Of a stretch of DNA of 64,000 nucleotides, positions 10,361-20,370 are shown piece by piece; within the stretch, counting starts at the first letter, position 1; each line of letters starts with the position of its first letter. The position numbers and the translations under genes are program-made. The notes beneath the pieces were generated by a model. It searched no databases. It was not told the origin of the DNA and saw nothing but the letters and a program-made list of their open reading frames with translations. Source of the stretch: Plasmodium vivax (lineage: Eukaryota; Apicomplexa; Aconoidasida; Haemosporida; Plasmodiidae); NCBI RefSeq assembly GCF_000002415.2, contig NC_009913.1:1240001-1304000 (forward strand), written 5' to 3'.

Positions 10361-10494
10361 TGTAACTTGGAACATGCGATTGTTAGCCTTTGCGCCGGTA
10401 AGACCACCTACGGGGGGGCGGCAAAAAAGACGTTTCGAACACCAGCCCCCTCACCGCTGGGCTTAGCTTAGCGTAGCCGGTGTGACCTACCCAT
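9625..10494 (-). CDS. Small basic conserved-looking protein, four exons
   Basis: Spliced model (minus strand): exons 10491-10494, 10172-10313, 9885-9988 and 9625-9752, giving 125 residues. Exon 1 carries only ATGG; the donor GTAGGT and an acceptor after a C/T-rich tract restore the start MGKSFYNR. Phases 1, 2 and 1 agree across all three introns and the frame ends at a single TGA. The protein is rich in Lys and Arg and contains WWGHCHLRIG, HFEHIGRFIEF and NFWGTNFYFTGEPKTGENP. The C-terminal 40 residues (ITPSEWELKKLESVLGV) loosely resemble the last helices of an HTH fold, but this is weak. I do not recognise the family. A small basic organellar-ribosome-type protein is one guess, without direct evidence. 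The consistent splicing and non-repetitive composition are the case for a real gene. Confidence 0.7.
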
Positions 10495-11208
10495 TCGTCG
10501 CTGTGGTGTGGCGGCTCGAGTTGCGTGGAAGTAGTTACGACGGAGCGGTTGCGTGGGAGTAGTTACGATGGAGCGCTTCCCAAACGTGGCCCCTTTAAAC
10601 GGGGAAGGTCGACTCGAGGCCAGTTAGCGGTCGGTTAGGGGCCAACCGACTCCTAAACGGGATCCACTTGTGGAGGGCACACTTCCCTCCGGTGGAGAGC
10701 AAACCTTATCATCGAGAAGTTTCGCCAAATGCAGGGCAATTCCGTTCGCCACTTATTATGTACACCCATCCGGGGAAGGAGCCAAAAAAGGAGAGCGTCA
10801 AACGGAGCGGCGTGAAAAGGTAACAAACCGTGTGCTGCATTTAGGCAAAAAAAAAAAAAAAAAAAAAAAAAAATTACTGTCCCAGGTTCATTTTCCACAC
10901 TGCTATATACCCACCTGCGTTTCTCTCCCCGATGTGAACCTATCGCCAAGCGGACTGCCCCAATCGCTCGTGTTGCTTTTAAGCGGTAGGCCGCAGGATC
11001 GTCAATGGGGGGGGGGGGGACGCACACTTGGGCGAAGCGAACGTGCAAGAACGAGCGGTTAACTTGCGAAGCGAACGTGCAAAAAGGCGAGGTCAACCTG
11101 CGAAGCGATCGTGCGTTTATACATGTAGGCACATCTGCTCATGCGAACCCCCCGCTGATGAGCAGACGCTCCAAGAAGAAGCAAAGCAGGTGAAATAAAA
11201 AAAAAAAA
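10495..11208. other. Divergent intergenic region
   Basis: Between the start codons of the small four-exon gene and the HPR gene. It contains an A tract at about 10844-10872, a short repeat GTAGTTACGAYGGAGCG (two copies near 10521-10576) and a repeated word GCGAACGTGCAA around 11037-11085. It presumably acts as a bidirectional promoter; no coding sequence was seen. Confidence 0.45.
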
Positions 11209-13104
11209 ATGCTCAAGCATATATACCTTCGAATAATGAGCACCAAGAAAACGTTGCGGAGTAAGCGGCCCAGTGAGTGCGGGGGGACGTGGAATGCTGA
11301 AAAGGGGGTCAAGCGGGAGGTCGCTCCCGGGCTGGTAACTCCGCGTGGTGGACAGGTCAGGCAGCATATGAGGCAGCAGATGAGGCAGCAGATGAAGCAG
11401 CAGATGAAGCAGCAGATGAAGCAGCTGACGGGGAACCAAACGGATGGCCACTTAGCAAACCGCGCGGCTGACCGCTCGGCTGACCACGAGTCCGATGGAG
11501 GGGGGGAAGAGCCCCCCTGCGGAACGGACGCGCACTCCTGCGACCGCTTGCAGGGGGGTATCCCCCATGTGCAGGCTTGCGCGCCCCCGACCGAACTGAC
11601 GCGCGTTCTGGCGTACGCGAGCAGCCAGGTGATCAAGAGCCTGCACCTGCGGCAGCACTACATCAACAGTAAGGACTACTTCATGTCCCTCTCGCTGATA
11701 TGCAACCAGCTGGCGGCACACCGATTTGAGGACCGTTCCTTTTGGAACACCCTGGGGGAAAGGCTAACCACATTGTTACGCTTTGAGGATGTGCAGAAGA
11801 CCATGTCCGTGCGATGGCTAGCCTTAATCTTAAACTCTTTCGCAAGGGTATACGTACTGAATGAGCCTTTCCTGAGAGAGGCCTCCAAATATTTTAGAAA
11901 TTGCAAAGAAGAAACTTTACACACATTTGACATTTCGCAAATAGCTAACTGTTTTGCGAAACTCAATTACGGGGATGCTACGCTGTTCAGGCATATGGAG
12001 CAGCAGATCTGCGAAAGGATAGACGAACTGAGTTGCCAGTCGATTAGCAACATATGCAATGCGTATAGTAAACTGAGTCTGGGGAGCACGACTTTATATG
12101 ACCATTTGATCAAAGCGGTGACGAAAAATTTGCAAAAATTTAACGAACAAGAAATCGCCAACATACTAAATGCGTACGCAAAAGTGGGCGAAAAAAAACA
12201 TTCCCATTTGTTTGTTAATTTTTTACCTCATATTTGCGAAAAAATTGACCTCTTCAAGCCAGTCGAAATGGTGATGATCGCTAATGCGCTCTCCAAGTGT
12301 AGGCTATTCAGTAAAACCTTTTTTTCCCTCCTGGGGAACTACATTTGGAGGAATGCAGACCGGTTGGAACCATCCGAGTGGGCCATACTTGCCAACGTAT
12401 ACGCGAGCTTCAACCTCAGAGATTTAAAATTTTTTTATCTCATCAGAAAAAAGGTGAGCGATAGGGAACATTTGCTGCAGCATGGAAATGTAGCCATGCT
12501 GCTGCACGCCTTTGGGAAATTACATATACGCGATGAGGCATTCGTTATAAATTTAGTTAAAAGGAAAAAACACATTATAGGTTCGCTGGACAGCCGCAAC
12601 TTGACCCTGTTTTACGTTTCGCTCATCAAATTAAATTTGAGCATTCCGATGGAGATTTTCGCCAACTTGAAGCTAAACATTTCGAGCAAGCTGCACACCT
12701 TTACCGATTTGGCCTTGGTGTCCATATGCTACTCGTCCATGTTCCTCTCCTACTTTGACATGAAGCTGGTCAGCTCCATCCTGCTTCTTCTAAATGAGAG
12801 GAGAGCAAATAGCAAATCGTTTGCACACCAAATGCATGTCACTTTGTTTGTGCTACACTCTGTATACGACTTTGGGGAGTTTTCTCCAAAATTTCTTCTC
12901 TGCTTGCATCAGCTTTTGAGTAGGGCATACCAGCACATTGCGCAGCCCAACTATTACGACATTAACAAGTCAGCTATTCAGAAGAGAATTTCTCCTTTTT
13001 TTCCCAAAAGTTGCCTGAACGTTCAGGCGGAAGTGCCCGTTGGCCCCTTCGTCGTGGATTTCCTCCTGACCAGGCGGCGGCCGGCGGCGCGCGCCGCGTT
13101 GTGA
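11209..13104 (+). CDS. Heptatricopeptide (HPR/RAP-type) organellar RNA-binding protein
   Basis: Single exon, 631 residues, ATG at 11209 (a second ATG lies ten codons in). The basic N-terminus could be a mitochondrial presequence and is followed by a MKQQ/MRQQ repeat at about residues 49-68. From about residue 150 to 560 there are tandem helical repeats of roughly 35-38 residues with the signature ISQIANCFAKL, SISNICNAYSKL, EIANILNAYAKV, VMIANALSKC and AILANVYASF, the pattern of HPR/OPR-like repeats in apicomplexan mitochondrial RNA-processing and mitoribosome proteins. The last 20 residues (AEVPVGPFVVDFLL) look like the opening strands of a RAP domain, but the frame ends soon after, so the domain is truncated or missing most of its length. 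Convergent with the ATP synthase d-like gene. Confidence 0.8.
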   Translation: MLKHIYLRIMSTKKTLRSKRPSECGGTWNAEKGVKREVAPGLVTPRGGQVRQHMRQQMRQQMKQQMKQQMKQLTGNQTDGHLANRAADRSADHESDGGGEEPPCGTDAHSCDRLQGGIPHVQACAPPTELTRVLAYASSQVIKSLHLRQHYINSKDYFMSLSLICNQLAAHRFEDRSFWNTLGERLTTLLRFEDVQKTMSVRWLALILNSFARVYVLNEPFLREASKYFRNCKEETLHTFDISQIANCFAKLNYGDATLFRHMEQQICERIDELSCQSISNICNAYSKLSLGSTTLYDHLIKAVTKNLQKFNEQEIANILNAYAKVGEKKHSHLFVNFLPHICEKIDLFKPVEMVMIANALSKCRLFSKTFFSLLGNYIWRNADRLEPSEWAILANVYASFNLRDLKFFYLIRKKVSDREHLLQHGNVAMLLHAFGKLHIRDEAFVINLVKRKKHIIGSLDSRNLTLFYVSLIKLNLSIPMEIFANLKLNISSKLHTFTDLALVSICYSSMFLSYFDMKLVSSILLLLNERRANSKSFAHQMHVTLFVLHSVYDFGEFSPKFLLCLHQLLSRAYQHIAQPNYYDINKSAIQKRISPFFPKSCLNVQAEVPVGPFVVDFLLTRRRPAARAAL

Positions 13105-13156
13105 TGCGATGTGTTGTTTTGCATTGCGTTGCTTTTTTTTGTACATGTTTGTGCAG

Positions 13157-13345
13157 GTAGCCATTTTGGTGTGCACATTTTTTTTTTCACCAGTTCGTCC
13201 AGGTAGCCATTTTGGCGTGCACACATTTTTTTTTTTTTTTTTTGATTTGTTCATGCAGGTAGCCATTTTGTTATTCACAAATGGGTATTTTATTATTTTT
13301 TTATTTTATTTCTTTTTTTTGTTCATGCGGGTAGCCATTTTGCTA
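13157..13345. repeat. Four dispersed copies of a GTAGCCATTTTG module between T tracts
   Basis: The word GTAGCCATTTTG occurs at about 13157, 13203, 13259 and 13331. Each copy is preceded by CAGG, CCAGG or GCGG; the first two are followed by GTGCACA and the last two by CACAAATGGG, and each leads into a T-rich run. Spacing (46, 56 and 72 bp) varies mainly with T-tract length. It sits in the 3' flank of the HPR gene. Confidence 0.7.
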
Positions 13346-13449
13346 TCCACAAATGGGCCGTGCCCCCTTCGCACGCACGTCCGCAACACGTGCCTAATTT
13401 GACCCACGTCTCTTCTGTACGTGTGCATTTTTGGTTCTCTAGCGCGGTT

Positions 13450-13545
13450 TCAACTGGGGCAACACCACCAATGGGGCAACACCACCAATGGGGCAACACC
13501 ACCAATGGGGCAACACCACCAATGGAGCAGCACCGCCAAAGGGGC
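13450..13545. repeat. 17-bp minisatellite, about five copies
   Basis: Near-perfect tandem copies of GGGGCAACACCACCAAT, the last one diverged. The array ends about ten bases before the stop codon of the ATP synthase d-like gene and so is within its 3' UTR. Confidence 0.8.
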
Positions 13546-13553
13546 CACTGCCG

Positions 13554-15587
13554 CTAAACCGGGAGCGACTTCACAAACTCGTGGATCGCCTGGCGCTGGG
13601 CCTCCCGCTGGCGCGCGAGCTCCGCGACGAGGGCGGGGTCGCGCACCTCCTGCCGCGTTTCGGGGTGCACCACCCGGAGCTTCCCCTCGCCGAGTAACTT
13701 CTTAATTTGGTTGGCGTCCAGCTTGACCAAGTCAGGAACGGCTCCTTCCTCATGGGAGAGGGAAATGTCGTCCGTTAAAAATGCCCCAACCAAATTGTCA
13801 AAGAAGGAGCACTCCTCCAGGTACTTCTCCTCAATGCGTTTAACTTCGTCGTGATACATGTCTGGTGGAACCTCCACTTTGCTTTCAAAATTCTCTCTCA
13901 GTTGCGCAACGTAGTCCACAAAGACAGGGAACATGGAATCGTCCTTGTTGTATCTTCTTAAAAAAGAGTCGGCGAAATTCTCATTTGGAAGGTTCAGCCA
14001 GTATTCCCCCCTTTCTTGTAAAACTTGGGAAATAATTTTTAAAAAGGAAAAATAAGAATCATTTAACTTCACATTTTTACCCTTCAAGTAGTGAACAAAG
14101 TTGGCCAGTGCGTCTAGCGGTTTGTATGGTACACTCGTTTTGTTTTCATCGCAAGGTGGGGGTAGATAGAAGAGAGAATTCACCTGGTCGTTACTCAGTT
14201 TGAAGAGCTTCCCCCCCTCGTAGGTACTCAACAGCTGTTGTAACATCTCCTCTGTTTGCACCGGAATGAAGGGGTCACACAAAAAAATGTAATTCCCCAT
14301 AAGGCGAGAAAGAACTAAATTTTGATAGTCCCTAAAATGTTGGAGGAGCTTCAAGTGGTACTCCTCTCCTTTGTGTTCATAATCTGATGGCTGCAGTTCC
14401 AGAGGTACTTCCCTCTTTGCTGTGACCAGTTGGTAATTTTTCCTCCTCCTCTGGGCTACCTCCAAATATTGGAAACGCAAATCTTCAATGTGTGTTTTCC
14501 ATTTCCACCTGAACAGTTCAGGGAAAAACTTATAACTTAATCCTGTCCTTAATAAAAAATAAATCATATTTTCGAGGAAAATTCTCCTATTGATGTCGTA
14601 GTATTCCCATGAGGGGAGGTTAATCATGTAGTCATACAGGATGGGGGTATCACTTCTTTCATTAAATTTTGTTGTTTTTTTTTTCCACTCATTTTTTTCT
14701 ACACTTTTGTTTTCCTCATCTTCCGGCGTTAATGTCTTGCTGTTCAGGTTGTATGTGGCGTGTTTTTCTACAAATGCTTGCCAGTACAGGTCGCTGTCAA
14801 TCCATTCGTTGTTATCCAGGGTGCTCACTGGTGGGTTATGGAAGTTGATCCACAAGGTTTTCGCTCCGTCTATGAGGAGCTTGGCCGACGCCTTTTCCGC
14901 CTCCTTGCAGTTTTTTAGGGCCTCCTCGAACAGCTCGTCCTCTTTGCTCTTCTTCTTCTCCTTCGGCTCTTTGCCCTCGCTCTGCTCCAGCTCGTCCAGG
15001 GCGTTCATTTGGTGGTCGTAGAAGTTCTTCATGCTGCGTTGGGGGGGGGGCGAATTTGTGTAGCTTCTCCGCGGTGCGACATGTGAGCGGTGGGACTGCT
15101 CCCTCCAAGCCGCTTACCACAGCAGGGCCTCCTTGTTGCTGATCTTCTCGGCCCAGGCGCCCCAGTCGACTCGCCGAAACTCCTCGCGCTCCTGCTTCTG
15201 CACCAGCACCTCTGCCTCGGAGAGCTTGGCGTTCAGCTCCCTCCAGTGGGCCATGTCACTTTCCTTCGTTATGTAGGAGCTCAGGTCCTGCCACTTCTTC
15301 TTCAGCGCCGCCAGCGTGCTGAAGCGGCTGCGCTGCCTGCGGAGTGGCGGCACACATAGGGTAACCACGCAGGGGAGAGGCGGCATACATAGGGTAACCA
15401 CGCAGGGGAGAGGCGGCATACATAGGGTAACCACGCAGGGGAGAGGCGGCACACATAGGGTAACCACACAGGTGAGGTAGACCTCCCACTCGAAGTACCC
15501 ATTTTGCTCACCCTCGCAAAAAGGGGAGCACACTGACGCAACGCCTTGGCGCCCCACCTACCTGCTAATAACTTTCAGGGGAGTCAT
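13554..15587 (-). CDS. Probable mitochondrial ATP synthase subunit d-like protein
   Basis: Three-exon model: 15562-15587, 15118-15336 and 13554-15033, giving 574 residues, MTPLKVISRQRSRF at the start. Phases 2 and 2 match and the frame ends at one stop. The N-terminal 100 residues carry a Trp-rich helical segment followed by REEFRRVDWGAWAEKI and a short spacer into a long helix, which resembles the ..IDWAYYK.. core of subunit d in the F-type ATPase peripheral stalk. The rest is helical and charged, far longer than animal subunit d (about 160 residues), in keeping with the enlarged apicomplexan complexes. From memory, the neighbour of plasmepsin VI in P. falciparum (PF3D7_0311800) was proposed as this subunit; that needs checking. 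Otherwise it is a conserved apicomplexan protein. The first intron contains a 33-bp tandem repeat. Confidence 0.6.
15343..15475. repeat. 33-bp tandem repeat (four copies) inside intron 1 of the ATP synthase d-like gene
   Basis: Units of the form GGCGGCAYACATAGGGTAAC followed by CACGCAGGGGAGA, four copies, the last diverged to CACACAGGTGAGG. The array starts just upstream (in gene sense) of the intron 1 acceptor CACTCCGCAG and takes up more than half of the intron. Confidence 0.85.
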
Positions 15588-16509
15588 CTTGCCGTGCGGG
15601 TGTAACTTTCATCAAATTTTTGAGCCTTTGTCACGCAGCAAGGCACAATTTGGCTGCTCCTTCGGGGGGGGGAGGTACCCACGGGAAGCGACTCGAACGT
15701 GGCAAGCGGCACAGCAGATCAGCATATCGCCAAATCAGCAGCGCAGCAGCGCAGTGTCGTGTCACCGGGATGGTATACCCCCTTGTGTACCAACGGAACT
15801 AACCGCATTTCTTACGTTTCCAAAATGGGGAAAAGGAAAGAGCCTTTGCTTAATGTGTTACGTTGGGATGTTCATACCTACACATTTTATTATTTTTTTT
15901 TTTACTCTTTGGAGGAAAAAAGGCCCTTTTTTTTTTTTATTTTTTTTTATTTTTTTCCTGCTATTTATGCCCATGTGACGTGGCCCCAATTTCGTTTCAT
16001 CCACTGTGAAGGGGAACAAAAGGAGCATACCGTGACTTTTTTTTTTTTTTTTTTTTTTCTTTACCTTTCTTGAGTTGGCACTGCACGGGTGCCAGCATGT
16101 TGTATCTACGCCGAACTGGTCAAGCGCCGCACCGGTGTCACGAGGAAGGCACGACCATTTACAAGTAATTTTTTTACACGCAAATTTATGCGCAATTTTA
16201 CACGCACTTCTGGCACACTTTTGGAGCAGCTGGTAGGACTACCGCGTGACACTTTTGTGGGCACAAGAGGAAGGAACAAATGTATGCACAAAAAAAAAAA
16301 AAAAAAAAAAATAGCCCATTCGGTTACTACGTCATGTAGGGGGCAAAACGGAAAAGCCACACAGCACGCAGATTTACACGTAACGGTTTGCGGTCTGCGG
16401 TGATGAGTGTGCGAACTCGCAAAGGTGAGAAGCGCCTCCCCAGTTAAAATAACTTCCTCCTTGCTGGAGCGTGTGTACACTATCTGCCTCGTTGGAGACC
16501 CCCGCTCGC
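15588..16509. other. Intergenic, upstream of the ATP synthase d-like gene
   Basis: Contains T tracts at about 15926-15957 and 16038-16060 and an A tract at 16291-16311. No exon with matching splice sites or conserved-looking sequence was found. It should contain the promoter of the ATP synthase d-like gene and the 3' UTR of plasmepsin VI. Confidence 0.5.
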
Positions 16510-17743
16510 TTACCAGTCGTGCCGAGCTTCAATGAGGCCCACGAGCTTATGGTCATTGTCAAATATAGAGTAATACTTTCTTATGAAAACGTTGCCTTTG
16601 GGGAAACAAGAAGGGGGGGCCGCGGATGAGTGGTCTGCTCCAACATAATGAGAGAGCTCCCCCTTGGTACGATGCAAAACAGGTGGGCACATTACCGAAG
16701 ACAAAGATGGGCCCGCGAGGCGCGGGGACGTCCAGCGACATTATTCCGATCACGCCTGCAGGGGGGGGAGGACCGGCGGTAAGCAGTAAGGAGTAAGCGG
16801 TGGTAAGCAGCGCGACAGGTGAACCAGTCATCGCGACGTCACATTTGTGTTATATCTTACACTGAACAGAATTATCCTCCTAAAAGGGGTGTGCGTACCG
16901 TAAGAAAGAGAAAAAAAAAAAAAAAAAAGGTGAAAAAAATGAGCAAACGAGAAAGAAAAAGCGGGGCGATGAAGCGCGGCACGCTCTCCCCCCGAAAGAC
17001 ACTCCCGAACACATGTGCCATTCACCGTGCACATGACTATCCGTTGCACACTTTTTTGAAGGGGCTCTCCCAAACGGCTCACGTATACTAGCGGAGCTGT
17101 CTCTCCCCCTCGACGCTACCTCGTCAGTTTCCTCCAGGATGTAGTCATCCGGCGTAAAAGCGAACTTCACCTCCTTCCCTTCGACATTTTTTAAAATGAA
17201 AGAAATATTTGGCAAGCTGCTCTTATTTGAGCAGTCCTTCCGCAGGTCCAGTTTTTCTATCAGCGGTTGCATCAGGCTGGATGGGCCGGTTAGCTAAAGG
17301 GAAAGGAAAGGGGAAAAAAATGGAAAAAAAAGAAAAAAAAGAAAAAAAATATATGAACCGTTCATAACATATTTACGTAATACGGGGGGAGAAAAAAAAA
17401 AAATATGCACTGTTCATAACACATTTACGTAATACAGGGGGGGAAAAAAAAAAAATATGAACAGTTCATAACTTGAAAATATGTGGCGAGAAGAAAAAAG
17501 CTAGATCGCCCCATTTCGCGAGGGGAATGCCCCCCAAGTTGCTCACAAGGGATACGTACCAAACTGGACCCAGTGTCAATGGCCGCTCTACATTTCCTAT
17601 TTTCGCACATATTTAAATTCTTGCCGGAGAGTTGCACGTCTATCAGGTTAATTTCCCAGAAATCTGTTTGCAAAAGGGGGACACGGGCATTCACGGTGTT
17701 CCAGTGAAGTGTGTAACGAAACGGGGTGCTCGTTAATGCGGCA

Positions 17744-17779
<36 letters not shown>

Positions 17780-19674
17780 TCTCACAAATCGATATGACGG
17801 GAAACCACTCAACTTGCCTCCCTTCGAGGGCGTATTTACTGTTGGCTCGTCCGAACGTAATGGAGCCGGGCCTGTTCAAGGGAAAGAAGTTTACACCCGT
17901 TGCTCATGCGTAAGTGCGCACGGGGGAGTGCATAGTTCTGCTTACTCTCGCAACTTCTTTGGCACGTAAAAAGAGAAGATGTTCCTTTTCAGCAGGTTCT
18001 GGCGTTTCCGAAGGGGGGAGTGGTGTTAGCGGTGGTTGCTTGTTCGTAAGTGGTTGTCTCGCCGGCACATCAGCACTCTGCCAAACAGACAAGCAGCTAT
18101 GCAGCTATGCAGCCATGCAGTCACGCCGCTATCCCCGCGCACCTGCTTTTTTATCGTCTCTATTAAGGGCGTCCCGTATCCTTTCTTAAAGCTGAAGTCC
18201 GCTTCGCGCAGATCGGCGCGGCCAAAGGGGGGGAAATTAACAATCAGTCGCGGGTCCTCCCAAGGGGGCAAACATGCCCAAAAAAGGAAGCTGCGAAGAA
18301 GCGGCAAAAAAAAAAAACCAACGGTCTGAAAATCCCAGGCCAACAATCCCATCGAAGGGTAAATCGGAAAAGGGGTGTAAAGACTCTGCAAAAAAAGAAA
18401 AAAAAAAAAAAAAAAGTGGAAATTTCTCATTTTAACTTTTCCTCTCCTTTTTTTTGTGCGTATGATTTGATGAGGGTAGGTTTTCCCCTTGGTAACCTTC
18501 TATAGCTAGCCCGACACTCTGATGTTTGATCCTCCTACGGGGAAAAAAGGAGATCCATCCGAATGAGCAAATCTATACAGAAGCATTTGTCTAAACATTT
18601 GTGCAACCGCTTAGTTGCGGGGAGCGTTGTGTTCCTTACAGTCCCTTTAAATTGACGTCGTCATATCCGTGCTCAAGGACTTGGGAAAAAAAAAGAAAAA
18701 AAAAGACAAAAGAAAACAAGGAAAGAGAAAACACGACAGTAGCAACGGGTCAAGTCCCCCTTTCTCATTCACCACACCGTTTCGTTACACACGAGAGTGC
18801 AATTTTATTTATCTTTTTTTTTTTTTTTTTTTTTTACTGCTCCTTCCCGTCCCGTACTAATGCGAACAAGGGAAAAAAAAAACGGTGATGTAAAAGTGAC
18901 GAGTGATGCACACGTGTGCTTGGTTTGTTTTCTTTCAGATTTCCCAAAGTTCGGAGCTGACCTGGATGTAGGTGTAAATGGACTCCTTATTGCCTGTTGG
19001 GGGGAGTGTAAATCAGTCAGGGTCACTCTTTTGACGGGGGGTTTGCCCCGGCAGATCGGCACATTTGTACCTCCCCGCGGTTACCTTTCAACTGCCGCGC
19101 GTACGTCCTGGACTCGTCCGGGTTGAATTTCTTGTGGGACGCACAGCCTCCTCTGGGGGGGAGCAGCATAATAAGTGCGAGGCGTGGGAGAAACGGAAGA
19201 TGTAGGCGGCGCGATGGCCGCTCATCTAGCTGCTCGCCTCCTGCAGTGGGCGACCTACTTGACACACTTCGTCGAGGGGAGGGCGAAGTTGCTGGAGCCC
19301 GTGTCGAACACGACCCGAAAGCTTTGCGGAGGAGTGCCGATCTGTATGTCCCCAATAAACTGGCTGTTGTGAAAGTTGAGCAAATCCTCCTGCACGTACA
19401 GCAACGAGTTGGGGGTCCTATCCTCTATGCTGTCGTGAAAGGATCTCACGTTTCTTATGAACCCCTTTATATCATTTTTAAATCTGTTTTGTAATTTTAT
19501 TTCGGTGAGGAGGAGACCCTTCTTGCTGGTGTCCTCCAGGGGGGGAGCGTTACTTAGGTTTTGCTTCCCCCCGCCACTTTTAAGGGCGCCAAGTGGGGGT
19601 AGACTCAAAATTGGGGGCGGCAGCAAAGCCACCAAGAGGGTGAACAGGGGGGCAAGAAGGAGTGCTCGCCCCAT
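16510..19674 (-). CDS. Plasmepsin VI, pepsin-family aspartic protease, 15 exons
   Basis: Spliced model (minus strand): 19259-19674, 19085-19152, 18962-18993, 18838-18856, 18640-18679, 18497-18534, 18323-18385, 18143-18201, 17946-17998, 17786-17871, 17560-17663, 17120-17293, 16861-16879, 16696-16755, 16510-16595; 438 residues, every phase consistent. The N-terminus is a signal peptide (ALLLAPLFTLLVALL), then a propeptide. The catalytic Asp of FDTGSS is residue 124 and that of AIDTGSS is residue 321; the flap Tyr of YGTG is residue 173, in a 19-nt exon. Also seen: FDGIVGLGF and the closing block GNVFIRKYYSIFD. Length and exon count match what is known of plasmepsin VI, an enzyme needed for sporozoite development in the mosquito in rodent malaria. 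Exon 8 has the least typical acceptor (GCGAAG). Enzymatic motifs are intact. Confidence 0.93.
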
Positions 19675-20370
19675 TTTGCGCCGTCTCTCCTGGGGGGACT
19701 CGGCGGTCAGGCAGTTGGCTCAAACGAAAAGGGCAACACAATAGTGGTGCAGAAGTAGCGTGGCAGTGATGCAGAAGCGACGTGGCAGTGATGCAGAAGC
19801 GACGTGACAGCAACGTGACAGCAACGTGGTGGGCGCAAACGGCTGGCCCTTTGCTCGCCGAGCAGAACTTAGCCGCGGAAGTGGAAACGAAGAAGCAGGG
19901 GGGAGGTAACGACGGGTGTGCGTTCGCGAGGTGGAAAAAAAAAAAAAAGAGGAAGCAAGGGTAAACCATGCCAAATTAAGCAGGCCAACTAGGGAGGCCA
20001 ACCAAGAAGGCCAATCCAAACCATCCAAACGAGTAGCGCAAACATGTACGTACACGTAAACGTACACGAACGGCCACGCCTCGTCAACCCCTCGTCAACG
20101 CCTCGCCAACGCCTCGTCAACCCCTCGTCAACCCCTCGTCAACCCCTCGTCAACCCCTCGTCAACGCCTCGTCAACGTGGCAAAGCACACACATGTTGCA
20201 AGCGCCGGCGCGACAAAAATATGCCTCTCCCCCGTCTGGACAAAAAAAAAAAAAAAAAAAAAAAAACTAACGTGGACCACGTCCGATTGCCATAAAAAAA
20301 GAGGAATGAGGGGGGACGTGACGGAAGGAAGGTGAAAAAAAAAAAAGAAAAAAATTTGGATCCAATTTTG
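19675..20370. other. Intergenic, upstream of plasmepsin VI
   Basis: About 700 bp. It contains short GCAGTGATGCAGAAGCGACGT repeats around 19744-19830, an A tract near 19935, the 12-bp minisatellite at 20077-20176 and an A tract at 20242-20266. It should contain the plasmepsin VI promoter. No coding exon recognised. Confidence 0.5.
20077..20176. repeat. 12-bp minisatellite CCTCGTCAACSC
   Basis: About eight tandem copies of CCTCGTCAACCC with a G variant in several units (CCTCGTCAACGC, CCTCGCCAACGC). It lies about 400 bp upstream of the plasmepsin VI start codon. Confidence 0.85.
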
